A stretch of 64,000 nucleotides of DNA from Allomuricauda ruestringensis DSM 13258 (GCF_000224085.1 NC_015945.1:1189501-1253500), one strand, 5' to 3'. Positions 8,073-19,789 are shown, counted from the first letter of the stretch. The notes: generated from the letters alone by a model not told the origin. Translations and numbers: made by a program.

Positions 8073-9740
8073 ATGAACGATTTACAAATCGCCAAAGGTG
8101 TTTCTTTGAAACACATATCCACCATTGCAGAAAAATTTGGAATCGACCCGGAACACATTGAAATGTTCGGGAAATACAAGGCCAAACTTCCTCTTAAGGC
8201 CATTAACCGAGACAAAGCCAAAAACAGTAATTTAATTTTGGTATCGGCCATTTCCCCAACCCCAGCTGGCGAGGGAAAAACTACCATGTCCATAGGCCTT
8301 TCCGAAGGATTGAACCGTTTGGGCAAAAAATCAACCGTGGTATTGCGGGAACCATCGCTAGGCCCAGTTTTTGGAATCAAGGGAGGTGCTACAGGAGGCG
8401 GCTATTCCCAAGTATTGCCCATGGAGGACATCAACCTGCACTTTACGGGCGATTTTGCCGCCATTGAAAAGGCGCACAACCTCTTATCGGCCATTATTGA
8501 CAACAATATTCAGAGTAAGACCAATTCTTTACGATTGGACCCGAGAACCATTGGTTGGAAACGGGTAATGGATATGAACGACCGTTCCCTGCGTCACGTG
8601 ATTGTTGGGCTCGGCGGTACAACCTCGGGCGTACCAAGGGAAACAGGTTTTGATATTACTGCCGCTTCTGAGATTATGGCCATTCTCTGTTTAGCAGAAA
8701 GTCTTAGCAACCTAAAAGAGCGATTGGGAAATATTTTTGTGGGGTATACTTTTGATAAAAAGCCTATCTACGCCAAAGATTTAAAAGCGGAAGGTGCCAT
8801 GGCCGCCTTGTTGAAGGATGCCATTAAACCTAATTTGGTACAAACCATTGAAGGCAACCCAGCCATTATTCACGGAGGGCCTTTTGCCAATATAGCCCAG
8901 GGAACCAACTCTGTACTCGCTACTTTGATGGGAATGTCTCATTCTGATTACACCGTTACGGAAGCAGGATTTGGATTTGACTTAGGGGCTGAAAAATTCT
9001 TCGACATCAAATGCCAAAGCGCTGGTTTAAAGCCCAAGGCCGTTGTGCTTACCACAACTATTCGTGCCTTAAAATACCATGGTGGCGCAGATTTAAAATC
9101 GTTGACCGAACCCAATGTTGAAGCTTTGAAAAGAGGCTTGCCGAATTTGGAAAAGCATTTGGAAAACATCGCTAAATTCAAAGTGATTCCCGTGATTGCC
9201 ATCAATAAATTTATCTCAGATACCGATGAAGAGATTGGGGCAATCAAAGCATTTGCGGCATCTAAAGGTGTTCGAGTAGCCGTTGCCAATGTTTGGGAGA
9301 AGGGCGGTGAAGGTGCAGAAGATTTGGCTAAATCCGTAATTGAGATTGTAGCATCCGATGCATCCAAGTTCCAACCTCTTTACGATTGGAAATCCAGCGT
9401 AAAAGACAAAATAGCCACTATTGCCACCGAAATTTATGGTGCGGAATACGTGGATTACACCGTGAAGGCCAAAGCTGACCTGAGAAAAATCGCAGACCTT
9501 GGTTTAGATCAATTGCCCGTTTGCATTGCCAAGACCCAAAAGTCACTATCGGACAATCCTAAATTATTGGGCAGGCCTAAAGATTTTATCATCACCGTGC
9601 GAGAGATTGAAATTGCTGTTGGGGCAGGTTTCCTTATTCCGATAACGGGCAACATTATGCGTATGCCCGGATTACCAGCACATCCATCATCCGAAGGTAT
9701 CGACATTAACGATGACGGAGAAATTACAGGCCTCTTCTAA
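8073..9740 (+). CDS. fhs: Formate--tetrahydrofolate ligase
   Basis: 555 residues, the normal length. It joins formate to tetrahydrofolate with ATP to make 10-formyl-THF for purine and initiator-tRNA synthesis or one-carbon flux. The N-terminal TPAGEGKTT (63-71) is the ATP-binding P-loop. Downstream blocks REPSLGPVFGIKGGATGGG and FTGDFAAIE and the C-terminal GNIMRMPGLP are family signatures. The gene stands alone and converges with glyS, with 3 bp between stops. A TATCTTGT box at 8014-8021 upstream is a weak promoter candidate. The 5-FTHF cyclo-ligase at 40904 is the other folate enzyme here. Confidence 0.97.
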   Translation: MNDLQIAKGVSLKHISTIAEKFGIDPEHIEMFGKYKAKLPLKAINRDKAKNSNLILVSAISPTPAGEGKTTMSIGLSEGLNRLGKKSTVVLREPSLGPVFGIKGGATGGGYSQVLPMEDINLHFTGDFAAIEKAHNLLSAIIDNNIQSKTNSLRLDPRTIGWKRVMDMNDRSLRHVIVGLGGTTSGVPRETGFDITAASEIMAILCLAESLSNLKERLGNIFVGYTFDKKPIYAKDLKAEGAMAALLKDAIKPNLVQTIEGNPAIIHGGPFANIAQGTNSVLATLMGMSHSDYTVTEAGFGFDLGAEKFFDIKCQSAGLKPKAVVLTTTIRALKYHGGADLKSLTEPNVEALKRGLPNLEKHLENIAKFKVIPVIAINKFISDTDEEIGAIKAFAASKGVRVAVANVWEKGGEGAEDLAKSVIEIVASDASKFQPLYDWKSSVKDKIATIATEIYGAEYVDYTVKAKADLRKIADLGLDQLPVCIAKTQKSLSDNPKLLGRPKDFIITVREIEIAVGAGFLIPITGNIMRMPGLPAHPSSEGIDINDDGEITGLF

Positions 9741-9743
9741 ACC

Positions 9744-11285
9744 TTAGATTTTTTGTAACCAGTAGCGCATGTCCACTTCTTTGGAGATGATATCTTTCAC
9801 CTCTGAAAGCTTTACGCGTTTTTGATCCATGGTATCCCTGTGTCTAATGGTAACTGTATCGTCTTCCAATGTTTGATGGTCCACCGTAACGCAGAAAGGC
9901 GTTCCTGCCGCATCTTGACGACGGTAACGACGCCCTACGGCATCTTTTTCATCATAATCCACATTGAAATCCCATTTTAGCTCATCCACCAATTTTTGGG
10001 CAACTTCTGGCAGTCCGTCCCTCTTCAACAATGGCAAAACGGCCACTTTGTTGGGTGCGAGCACAGCCGGAATCTTAAGTACGGTACGTGTAGAACCATT
10101 TTCGAGCTCCTCCTCTTGTAATGAATTGGAGAACACGGCCAGGAACATACGATCAAGTCCTATGGAAGTTTCCAACACATAAGGGGTGTAGCTTTTGTTC
10201 TCCTCATGGTCAAAATATTGAAGTTTCTTGCCCGAGTATTCCTCATGCTTGCCCAAGTCAAAATCGGTACGGGAATGGATTCCTTCCAATTCTTTGAACC
10301 CAAACGGGAACCTAAACTCGATATCCGAAGCTGCATCGGCATAGTGCGCCAATTTTTCATGATCATGGAAACGATAGTTGTCCTCTCCCATTCCCAAAGA
10401 AAGGTGCCACTTCATACGTTTTTCCTTCCACGCTTCGTACCATTCCATTTGAGTGCCCGGTTTTATAAAGAATTGCATTTCCATCTGTTCAAACTCCCGC
10501 ATTCGGAAGATAAACTGACGGGCCACGATTTCGTTACGGAAGGCTTTACCTGTCTGGGCAATCCCAAAAGGAATTTTCATCCTTCCTGTTTTTTGGACGT
10601 TCAAAAAGTTGACAAATATCCCTTGTGCAGTTTCTGGACGAAGGTACAGGTCCATGGCGCTATCGGCAGATGCTCCCAATTTGGTTCCGAACATTAGGTT
10701 GAACTGCTTCACATCGGTCCAATTTTTAGATCCTGAAAGCGGACATGCAATCTCCAATTCCTCGATCAAGGCTTTTATATCGGCCAAATCCTCATTTTCG
10801 AGGGATTTGCCCATACGTTTTAAAATGGAATCAGCCTTTGCCTGATAATCCACCACACGCTGGTTGGTAGCAAGGAATTGTTCCTTGTCAAAGCTATCGC
10901 CAAATCTTTTGGCTGCTTTTTTCACCTCTTTCTCGATCTTGGCCTCGATCTTGGCCACATGATCCTCGATCAAAACATCGGCGCGGTATCTTTTTTTGGA
11001 ATCCTTGTTATCTATTAGAGGGTCGTTAAAGGCATCCACGTGGCCAGAGGCCTTCCATGTGGTGGGGTGCATAAATATCGCCGCATCGATGCCCACAATG
11101 TTCTCATTGAGCTGCACCATGGCTTTCCACCAATATTCGCGAATGTTTTTCTTTAGCTCGGCGCCATTTTGACCATAGTCGTAAACTGCACTAAGTCCAT
11201 CATAAATCTCACTGGATTGAAATACATACCCGTATTCCTTTGCGTGGGAGATAACCTTCTTAAAAATGTCTTCCTGATTTGCCAT
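9744..11285 (-). CDS. glyS: Glycyl-tRNA synthetase (single-chain class II type)
   Basis: 513 residues, of the eukaryote-like alpha2 GlyRS type rather than the two-subunit bacterial form; this is usual in Bacteroidota. Class II features are visible: RPETAQGIFVNF at 216-227, the motif-2 arginine stretch AFRNEIVARQ (about 248-257), the GLDRMFLAV motif-3 region, and a C-terminal anticodon-binding domain (APNKVAVLPL, YDEKDAVGRRYRRQD, GTPFCVTVD). It charges tRNA-Gly. It is transcribed after the coiled-coil gene at 11322 with a 36-bp gap. Confidence 0.97.
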   Translation of the reverse strand: MANQEDIFKKVISHAKEYGYVFQSSEIYDGLSAVYDYGQNGAELKKNIREYWWKAMVQLNENIVGIDAAIFMHPTTWKASGHVDAFNDPLIDNKDSKKRYRADVLIEDHVAKIEAKIEKEVKKAAKRFGDSFDKEQFLATNQRVVDYQAKADSILKRMGKSLENEDLADIKALIEELEIACPLSGSKNWTDVKQFNLMFGTKLGASADSAMDLYLRPETAQGIFVNFLNVQKTGRMKIPFGIAQTGKAFRNEIVARQFIFRMREFEQMEMQFFIKPGTQMEWYEAWKEKRMKWHLSLGMGEDNYRFHDHEKLAHYADAASDIEFRFPFGFKELEGIHSRTDFDLGKHEEYSGKKLQYFDHEENKSYTPYVLETSIGLDRMFLAVFSNSLQEEELENGSTRTVLKIPAVLAPNKVAVLPLLKRDGLPEVAQKLVDELKWDFNVDYDEKDAVGRRYRRQDAAGTPFCVTVDHQTLEDDTVTIRHRDTMDQKRVKLSEVKDIISKEVDMRYWLQKI

Positions 11286-11321
11286 TGGGCAAAAATAGAA
11301 TTTTACCCAAAAAGAAGTATG

Positions 11322-12218
11322 TTATTTCAGCTGAAATTCAGTGGAAGCCAGTAATCTTTCGTCTTCAAAGACATTTAGGGTATAAATTCCCTCGGGCAAA
11401 GAGCCTTCGGGTACTGTAATGGCATCACAAATACTGATTTCCTTTCCGGTATACACAATCTCTACCTTTTTGCTATATGTATTTCCGCTAACCGAAATTA
11501 TATTGGCGTTGTCCTCGATAACGGCCATGTTGGGATCCAAAAACTGGAGATATAGCACTTTTATGTCCCCATCCGAGCTGGGATCGCTTAGAATGGTGAC
11601 ACATCCCCTCAATTTTTCGATTACAGAGGCCTTATTGGTTTTTATGGGTCTGCCTGCCCTTAACCTAAACCCACTGCCCTCAGCATCTTGTAGTTTTAAG
11701 TAGCTTTTAATTTTGAGTTCCTTGGTAAGTTCCTTATTGGTCTCGCGAAGCAAAGATTCTGTCTGTTGCATACTATTGGCCCTGCCTCGGAGTTCTTCCA
11801 ACCGCTTCAAGGTTTCGTCGTACTTACTTGCCAGTAAACTGTTGTTGTATCGGAGAAAGTTGTTTTTGAGCTTGAGGCTGTCAAAACGCAACTCCAATTT
11901 ACGAAGTTCCTTTCTGGTTTCCTTCAATTTGGTAATACTGAAGTTTAACCTTCCAACTGAATCAAGCAATTGTTGTACCCTGAAACGCGAAGTTTGCAAT
12001 TCAATTTCGTTCACCTCGTTCAAGCCTGATAAACGGTCGACCTCTGCTCTCATCAATGTTAAATCCTTTACCAAAAGTGATTTTTCCTCCTCCAAATAGA
12101 TCATTTGGTTTTTGGATTGGGCGTAGCTGTAATAAAAGGCAATAAGAATCCCCACAATTACCGCGGCCATAGCGGCAAAAATAATCTTGTAGTTGAAATT
12201 GTTATCTTGGGAACTCAT
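11322..12218 (-). CDS. Membrane-anchored coiled-coil protein, function unknown
   Basis: 298 residues in three parts: a short cytosolic N-terminus, one transmembrane helix (about 11-32, IIFAAMAAVIVGILIAFYY), a long coiled coil (about 35-180, rich in Glu/Lys/Leu heptads), and a C-terminal domain (about 185-298) with beta-strand character (VTILSDPSSDGDIKVLYLQFLDP, VSGNTYSKKVEIVYTGKEISICDAI). The C-terminal domain is probably periplasmic. I recall similar flavobacterial proteins being labelled as chromosome-partitioning proteins, but no ATPase or DNA-binding motif is visible, so I do not use that name. It lies upstream of glyS on the same strand and divergent from comF. Confidence 0.75.
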   Translation of the reverse strand: MSSQDNNFNYKIIFAAMAAVIVGILIAFYYSYAQSKNQMIYLEEEKSLLVKDLTLMRAEVDRLSGLNEVNEIELQTSRFRVQQLLDSVGRLNFSITKLKETRKELRKLELRFDSLKLKNNFLRYNNSLLASKYDETLKRLEELRGRANSMQQTESLLRETNKELTKELKIKSYLKLQDAEGSGFRLRAGRPIKTNKASVIEKLRGCVTILSDPSSDGDIKVLYLQFLDPNMAVIEDNANIISVSGNTYSKKVEIVYTGKEISICDAITVPEGSLPEGIYTLNVFEDERLLASTEFQLK

Positions 12219-12252
12219 GAGGTTGACAGACTACGCTAAAAATGTATAAGAT

Positions 12253-12963
12253 TTGACACCAAAAAGGTTGGCTAAGATAATAAACGAGATTAACAACATC
12301 CTATTGCCAAGGGTATGTTTTGGATGTAATGCGCAATTATTCAGGGATGAACATGTTTTGTGTGCCGTTTGTCGACACGATGTGCCACTCACCGATTATA
12401 ACTATCTGGAAGAAAATGCCGTGGACCGTATATTTTATGGTAGAATTCCGATAAAAAAAGCTGCCTCGTTCGTTTTCTTCTCAAAAAATGGATTGGTAAA
12501 AAATTTATTACACTGGCTCAAATACAAAAACCAAGAACAGATTGGAGGCTTTTTTGGGGATTGGTGCGGTGCCCAATTAAAAGAAAGTGGTCAACTCGAC
12601 CATATTGATGCAGTAGTACCAGTTCCTTTACATCCCAAAAAATTAAAAAAACGCGGCTACAATCAAGTAGCCTTATTTGCGCATACAATTGCGGAAAATT
12701 TAGGTGCTGAGTATTGTGATGATTGGTTGATAAAAGTGAAAAACATAAAAACCCAGACCAAAAAAGGCCGACAAAGTCGCTGGGAAAGCTCTAAAGATGC
12801 CTTTGATCTCAATGCATCATACAGCGGAAAATTTAAGCATGTGCTTTTGGTGGACGATGTTATTACTACCGGGGCAACCATTGAGTCGTGTACACAAACA
12901 CTTCTCCAACAAAAAAACATAGAGGTTTCCGTATTGAGTATGGCCATGGTGCCAGAGGGTTAA
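12253..12963 (+). CDS. comF: ComF-family phosphoribosyltransferase-like protein
   Basis: 236 residues from a TTG at 12253; the N-terminal zinc ribbon leaves no room for a later start. Cys22/25 and Cys37/40 form the zinc finger. The type I phosphoribosyltransferase domain has VPVPLHPKKLKKRGYNQ (about 122-138) and the PRPP loop VLLVDDVITTGAT (197-209). ComF proteins are needed for uptake or processing of transforming DNA in several bacteria; the enzyme substrate is not known. It is divergent from the coiled-coil gene, with the two starts only 34 bp apart. Confidence 0.9.
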   Translation: MTPKRLAKIINEINNILLPRVCFGCNAQLFRDEHVLCAVCRHDVPLTDYNYLEENAVDRIFYGRIPIKKAASFVFFSKNGLVKNLLHWLKYKNQEQIGGFFGDWCGAQLKESGQLDHIDAVVPVPLHPKKLKKRGYNQVALFAHTIAENLGAEYCDDWLIKVKNIKTQTKKGRQSRWESSKDAFDLNASYSGKFKHVLLVDDVITTGATIESCTQTLLQQKNIEVSVLSMAMVPEG

Positions 12964-13028
12964 ATTTTATTAATGCGTTGTCCCGTTTTTCAAATTAGTT
13001 GTTTCTTTGTTCCTCATTGGTTTTAGGC

Positions 13029-14648
13029 ATGGTGTACTTAAAAAAATTGTTGGGACTTCTTTTTTTTGCCTTTATGGCCCTTGCTATGTGGCAATGTGCC
13101 AAACGAGGTTCCCCAAGCGGTGGTCCAAAGGATATTACACCCCCAAAACTGATACGTAGCGAACCTGAAAACTTCACCACTAATTTTAAGGCAACAAAAA
13201 TACGGCTCTATTTTGATGAGCTGATCAAGCTTGAGGATGTGCAGGACCAGTTAGTGGTTTCCCCGCCGTTTAAGAACCCGGCCACCATAACTCCAATGGG
13301 GGCTCCAAGCAAGTATATTGAGGTTGTTATAAAAGATACGCTTAGAGAAAACACTACCTACACCATAAATTTTGGACAAAGTATTGTAGACAACAATGAG
13401 GGGAATCCCAATAGCTTTTTAAGCTACGTGTTCTCTACTGGAGATTATTTGGACTCCCTATCGTTATCCGGTGCCGTAAAAGATGCCGTTAACAGAAAAG
13501 CGGACGAGTTTATTAGTGTGATGCTTTACGAAATGGACAGTGCCTATACTGATTCCACCATTTACAAAGAGCCTCCGTTGTACATTACAAACACTGGCGA
13601 TAGCGTTCCCTTTTTTGAATTGAGGAACCTAAAAGGTGGAAAATATGCCTTGTTTGGCTTAAAGGATGTGAACAAGAACAACATGTTCGATCAAGGGCAA
13701 GATAAAATTGGTTTTTTAGCCGACACGATTACAATTCCAACGGATTCCATTTACTTATTGAATCTATTTAGGGAACAGCCAAATTATAAGCCTTCGGTAC
13801 CCAGTTTGATGGCCAACAACAAAGTTATATTCGGGTATCAAGGGGATTACAGGGATATGGTCATTGAAACTTTGACCCCGATACCCGATTCCGTAAAGAG
13901 CACTATTTTGAAGGAACGGAACAGGGATACCTTGAATTATTGGTTTACCCCGACCGATTTGGATTCCATTATATTCACGGTTAGGAATGACAAAGTCCAG
14001 ATTATTGACACTTTTACAGTAAAAATGCGGGACCTTCCCATGGACTCCATGAAGCTGTCTACCTCCGTTAGCGGAAAATTTAATTTTGAGGATACCTTCA
14101 GTATTTTGGCCAATACGCCTATTGCAACATTGGACACCAACCGTGTTTCGTTAAAAGTAAGCGATTCCATTCCCGCATCGTACTCTTATGTGTTGGACAG
14201 TTTGAACAACAAAATTGATTTTGATTTTGAGGTGGAGCCGAATCAGAAATATACTTTTTCGTTTTTGCCTGGGGCTATTACCGATTTCTTTGGAGTTCAG
14301 AACGATACGTTGGCCTACAATTTATCTACAGGCAGTTTTGCAGATTATGGCAATCTAAGAATGATTTTAGGAGGCGATGTTACCTATCCTGTGATTGTGC
14401 AACTGACCAACGAAAAAGGAGAAGTGCAGCGAGAGATTGTTGCTGCCGAGTCACAATTCTTCGAATTCAACTATTTGAATCCGGGCAACTATGTAGCCCG
14501 CGTTATATTGGATAAAAATGGAAATGGCAAGTTGGATACTGGTAGCTTTCTCAAAAAAAGACAGCCCGAAGAAATAAGCTACTATCCCGGCGTTATCGAG
14601 ATCAGGGCCAACTGGGAGAAGGAAGAAACCTTTATCCTATCAAATTAA
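13029..14648 (+). CDS. Ig-like (Big_5) domain lipoprotein
   Basis: 539 residues from the ATG at 13029, preferred because the export signal (MVYLKKLLGLLFFAF, then WQC) starts there. Cys23 is the likely lipidation site, followed by the Bacteroidota signature KRGSPSGGPKDITPPK. Residues about 35-140 form a bacterial Ig-like domain of the SbsA/Big_5 type (SEPENFTTNFKATKIRLYFDE). The remainder repeats DSI/DTI-rich beta segments and ends with a domain resembling carboxypeptidase-regulatory folds (VTYPVIVQLTNEKGEV, LNPGNYVARVILDKNGNGKLD). It is surface or periplasmic and its function is unknown. Its 3' end overlaps the convergent nitrilase gene by 17 bp. Confidence 0.82.
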   Translation: MVYLKKLLGLLFFAFMALAMWQCAKRGSPSGGPKDITPPKLIRSEPENFTTNFKATKIRLYFDELIKLEDVQDQLVVSPPFKNPATITPMGAPSKYIEVVIKDTLRENTTYTINFGQSIVDNNEGNPNSFLSYVFSTGDYLDSLSLSGAVKDAVNRKADEFISVMLYEMDSAYTDSTIYKEPPLYITNTGDSVPFFELRNLKGGKYALFGLKDVNKNNMFDQGQDKIGFLADTITIPTDSIYLLNLFREQPNYKPSVPSLMANNKVIFGYQGDYRDMVIETLTPIPDSVKSTILKERNRDTLNYWFTPTDLDSIIFTVRNDKVQIIDTFTVKMRDLPMDSMKLSTSVSGKFNFEDTFSILANTPIATLDTNRVSLKVSDSIPASYSYVLDSLNNKIDFDFEVEPNQKYTFSFLPGAITDFFGVQNDTLAYNLSTGSFADYGNLRMILGGDVTYPVIVQLTNEKGEVQREIVAAESQFFEFNYLNPGNYVARVILDKNGNGKLDTGSFLKKRQPEEISYYPGVIEIRANWEKEETFILSN

Positions 14649-15408
14649 AACTATCCCGATCTTCTAAAAACCTTAATTTTTTTCTTGTTTTTTCTATGTT
14701 TTCATTATCCAATGTGGCATATAGTATCTCTTCTGCTTCAGAATAGGCCAAAGGCTCCCCGAGCACGTCATACACAGCGGAATGTCCAGTGTATTCAAAG
14801 TCCACTCCATCCGTTCCTATACGGTTAACACCAATACAATAGGCCATGTTTTCAATAGCTCTTGCTTTTAGCAATGTGTCCCAAGCATTAACTCTTTTCT
14901 TGGGCCAATTGGCCACATAAATCAACACATCGTAATCCTCAGTATTTCTGGACCAAACAGGAAACCGTAAATCGTAACAAATCATGGGACAGATTCTAAA
15001 TCCTTTGTATTCGAAAATCAGTTTTTCTTTTCCTGCCTCATATACTTTATCCTCACCAGCTAGTGTAAAGGTGTGTTTTTTATTGTAGATCTCTGGAGCA
15101 CCCTCAGGCGAAACAAAATACAAGCGGTTAAAAAATTTGCCGTTTTCTTGAAAAATAATGCTCCCAACCATGGCCACATTATATTGTTGGGCCATTCGTC
15201 TCATCCATTCTACTGTGGCATCGGCTTCTGATTGGGCAATATTTTGCGGTTTCATGGTAAAACCTGTCGTGAACATCTCGGGCAGTACAATCAAATCCAC
15301 ATGACCGGGAATGGTATCAATCTTTTCCTCGAACATTTTCCTGTTTTTTACCGGATCTTCCCAGTATAAATTGGACTGAATTAAGGCAATGTTCAAAGTT
15401 GTGGGCAT
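14632..15408 (-). CDS. Nitrilase-superfamily amidohydrolase, omega-amidase (YafV) type
   Basis: 258 residues. The nitrilase triad is Glu44 (LPEMFTTGF), Lys110 (YNKKHTF) and Cys144 (MICYDLRFP), and the sequence follows YafV/omega-amidase proteins through to the end. These cytosolic enzymes hydrolyse 2-oxoglutaramate or 2-oxosuccinamate, recycling keto-acid amides left by glutamine transaminases. Its start abuts the ankyrin gene's stop codon (15409), so translation is probably coupled. Confidence 0.88.
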   Translation of the reverse strand: MPTTLNIALIQSNLYWEDPVKNRKMFEEKIDTIPGHVDLIVLPEMFTTGFTMKPQNIAQSEADATVEWMRRMAQQYNVAMVGSIIFQENGKFFNRLYFVSPEGAPEIYNKKHTFTLAGEDKVYEAGKEKLIFEYKGFRICPMICYDLRFPVWSRNTEDYDVLIYVANWPKKRVNAWDTLLKARAIENMAYCIGVNRIGTDGVDFEYTGHSAVYDVLGEPLAYSEAEEILYATLDNENIEKTRKKLRFLEDRDSFNLIG

Positions 15409-15885
15409 CTAATATTTTTTTAAAATTTCTTCCATTGCGCTATTTCCTTGTTCCAAAACAAAATCCATAACTGTTTTCCCCTTGGCGTCTTTTACGGAGG
15501 CATTTGCACCATGCTTTAGAAGAAGTTCTGCTATACTTTTACGGTTAAATGTTACGGCATAAATAAGGCAAGTTGCCCCCATGGCATTTATTTGGCTAAT
15601 ATTGGCTCCGGCTTTTATTAATTTTTCGGCAATGTCTGTAAACCCTTTGAAACATACCCCCATAAGAGCAGTATTTCCAGAACCGTCCAAAGCATCCACT
15701 TGGGCACCTTTGTCCAACAAAAAATCCACTATATCCTCGTATCCATAATAAGCTGCCAATATAAGTGGCGTTGAGCCTCTTTGGTCCTTAGTTTCCAAAA
15801 AATTAGGCTTCTTCCGTATCAGGTTTTGTACGGCTTCTAAATTACCGTTTCGAATTTGGTTAAAGAGTTCTTCCTTGTTGTTCAT
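15409..15885 (-). CDS. Ankyrin-repeat protein, KatG neighbour
   Basis: 158 residues made almost entirely of four to five ankyrin repeats (GSTPLILAAYYGYEDIVDFLLDKGAQVDA, GNTALMGVCFKGFTDIAEKLIKAGAN and so on). There is no signal peptide, so it is cytosolic. It lies 103 bp downstream of katG on the same strand. Ankyrin genes beside catalase genes are known in other bacteria; in Pseudomonas aeruginosa AnkB is needed for full KatB activity. A role in KatG maturation or stability is therefore a reasonable inference. A hairpin between the two genes may partly separate their expression. Confidence 0.85.
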   Translation of the reverse strand: MNNKEELFNQIRNGNLEAVQNLIRKKPNFLETKDQRGSTPLILAAYYGYEDIVDFLLDKGAQVDALDGSGNTALMGVCFKGFTDIAEKLIKAGANISQINAMGATCLIYAVTFNRKSIAELLLKHGANASVKDAKGKTVMDFVLEQGNSAMEEILKKY

Positions 15886-15904
15886 TGCTATGCAGAAAGT
15901 TATA

Positions 15905-15943
15905 AAAAACTGCCATAACCTTTTTCGCTACGGCAGTTTTTAT
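15905..15943 (-). terminator. Intrinsic terminator after katG
   Basis: Stem AAAAACTGCC / GGCAGTTTTT (15905-15914 with 15932-15941) and a U tract on the minus strand, 48 bp past the katG stop. The A/T flanks make it usable in both directions. It lies before the ankyrin gene start, so any cotranscription would need readthrough. Confidence 0.7.
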
Positions 15944-15988
15944 TGGTATAAATTTTCTTTTTTATTTTTTGGTTCTGATTAGGGTCTA

Positions 15989-18241
<2,253 letters not shown>

Positions 18242-18396
18242 TTAGTGATATATAAAAATACAAAAACAGCAGTCAAAAGAATAGATGATTAATATTAATA
18301 TACTATTATAACATAAAGTTAATCTATTTAACTGTTTTGTGATTTGCTTTCAATTGCTGTGCCTTATTTTTCAAAAAATATAAAGCATTCAAATAA

Positions 18397-18404
18397 TACT
18401 TTTG
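18397..18404 (+). promoter_or_regulatory. Candidate -7 box TACTTTTG upstream of the secreted DinB gene
   Basis: Exact match to TAnnTTTG in the 278-bp katG/DinB divergent region, about 88 bp before the start. No TTG is found at the expected -33 distance, so it is a weak candidate. Nothing else in this AT-rich region is recognisable. Confidence 0.25.
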
Positions 18405-18492
18405 AAATTATTTTTCGTTCTGTTTAATTCCTTTTAATTTTAATACATTATGAACCAATAATTTACAACAAAATCAATAAATACCACAACTC

Positions 18493-19107
18493 ATGAAAAA
18501 ATTAATCCTCCCTTTAGTTGCCCTAGTGCTTTTCAGTTTTTCCAAGGATTCCAGCGCAAGGCTTAGTACAGAAGACCGAAAAATGATGATCAAACATTTA
18601 ACGGAAACAAGAGAACATATGAACGAGGTATTGGATGGTCTTACGTATGTACAGTTCCACTATAAACCAGACCCAACATCGTGGTCCATTGCCGAATGTG
18701 TGGAACACCTTGCCTTGACCGAAAAGATGTTTGTCCAAACAGTACATAAAAGTGTTGAAGAGGGCCCAAAACCTGCACTTAAGGACTCTTTAGTTTTTAA
18801 AGACGAACAAATTATGCCCATGGTGGCGGACAGGAGCCAAAAGGTGAAGACCTCCAAACCGTTCGAGCCAAGTGGAAAATTTGGTTCCACCGAGGAGACT
18901 TTGGAAGCTTTACTTTCCACCCGAAGCGAACTTATGGAATACGTTGAAACAACGGACGATGATTTGAGAAACCGTTACAATAGCGATCTGCCTTTTGGAA
19001 CTATAGATGGGGTACAGCTTATTGTTTTTATTGCCGGGCATATGGAAAGACACGTACTACAAATGGAAGAGGTGATGAAAGACGAAGATTTTCCAAAAAT
19101 ACAGTGA
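18493..19107 (+). CDS. Secreted DinB-family protein
   Basis: 204 residues with a signal peptide (about 1-22, hydrophobic run then SKDSSA). The mature part is a DinB/YfiT-type four-helix bundle: EHMNEVLDGLT, WSIAECVEHLALTE with the first metal histidine, and IAGHMERHVLQMEEV with the other histidines near the C-terminus. DinB-fold proteins are metal-binding, and many are thiol transferases or of unknown function. Export to the periplasm is seen for some Bacteroidota members. It is divergent from katG. A second, cytosolic DinB protein is encoded at 53903. Confidence 0.82.
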   Translation: MKKLILPLVALVLFSFSKDSSARLSTEDRKMMIKHLTETREHMNEVLDGLTYVQFHYKPDPTSWSIAECVEHLALTEKMFVQTVHKSVEEGPKPALKDSLVFKDEQIMPMVADRSQKVKTSKPFEPSGKFGSTEETLEALLSTRSELMEYVETTDDDLRNRYNSDLPFGTIDGVQLIVFIAGHMERHVLQMEEVMKDEDFPKIQ

Positions 19108-19140
19108 CAAATTATATACTTTCCTTAACATTAATTGGCA

Positions 19141-19172
19141 AACCCTTTCCAAAATGGAAGGGGTTCTTCATT
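19141..19172 (+). terminator. Terminator after the secreted DinB gene
   Basis: Stem AACCCTTTCC / GGAAGGGGTT (19141-19150 with 19156-19165, one G-T wobble), loop aaaat, then a T-rich tail. An in-frame upstream start for the SYLF gene would fall in this loop, which supports the later ATG at 19205. Confidence 0.6.
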
Positions 19173-19204
19173 TAATTTTGAATGAACTTAAAAACAGAAA
19201 CATT

Positions 19205-19735
19205 ATGAAACTGATAAAATCATTGGGATTGGCAACCCTTCTTTTGTTCACTACCGTTGCCATGGCACAAAATAAAAAGGACAAGAAAATAATGAAGGAC
19301 GCCCAAAAGGCCAAAACCACCCTTTTGGAAACAAGTCCAAGTTTGGAGCACTTTTTTGACAATTCTGCTGGATATGTCATTTTTCCCAATGTTGGGAAAG
19401 GTGGTTTTATTATAGGTGGTGCATCGGGCAATGGGGTAGTTTATGAAAATGGAGATGCCGTAGGTATGGCCGACCTTAAAAAACTGAACATTGGTCTACA
19501 AGCTGGCGGACAGGCCATTATTGAGGTTATTTTCTTTGAAACAGATGTAGACCTGCAACGATTTAAAACCGAAAAGTTCCAGTTTGCTGCTGAAACTTCT
19601 GCTGTTGCCCTAAAGTCCGGTATTGCCTTTAATGCAAAATATAAAGATGGTGTGGCCGTTTTTGCCCTTCCTAAAGCTGGGCTTATGGCCGATGCGTCGG
19701 TAGGTGGACAAAAATTTAGCTACAAGGCTTTTTAA
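19205..19735 (+). CDS. SYLF-domain lipid-binding protein (Ysc84-like), secreted
   Basis: 176 residues from the ATG at 19205, which gives a clean signal peptide (MKLIKSLGLATLLLF ... AMAQ). The mature protein is a SYLF/YSC84 domain: LEHFFDNSAGYVIFPNVGKGGFIIGGASGNGVVYE, then LQAGGQAIIEVIFF and LPKAGLMADASVGGQKFSY. The fold binds phosphoinositides in eukaryotes; in bacteria it is a periplasmic or outer-membrane associated protein of unknown role. The gene stands alone and is followed by a bidirectional terminator. Confidence 0.88.
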   Translation: MKLIKSLGLATLLLFTTVAMAQNKKDKKIMKDAQKAKTTLLETSPSLEHFFDNSAGYVIFPNVGKGGFIIGGASGNGVVYENGDAVGMADLKKLNIGLQAGGQAIIEVIFFETDVDLQRFKTEKFQFAAETSAVALKSGIAFNAKYKDGVAVFALPKAGLMADASVGGQKFSYKAF

Positions 19736-19741
19736 ACCAGA

Positions 19742-19783
19742 CCTTAAATTAAGGTTTAGAGGCTATCTAAAAAGACAGCCTCC
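19742..19783. terminator. Bidirectional terminator between SYLF and lipoprotein genes
   Basis: Two hairpins in the convergent gap. ACCTTAA / TTAAGGT is at about 19741-19755. The stronger stem GAGGCTATCT / AGACAGCCTC (19759-19768 with 19773-19782, one mismatch) has an AAAA loop. Confidence 0.55.
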
Positions 19784-19789
19784 AAACTA

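Noticed and set aside
11322-12218. Name 'chromosome partitioning protein' for the coiled-coil membrane protein
   Set aside because: No Walker or ParA/ParB motif; the resemblance is limited to coiled coil.
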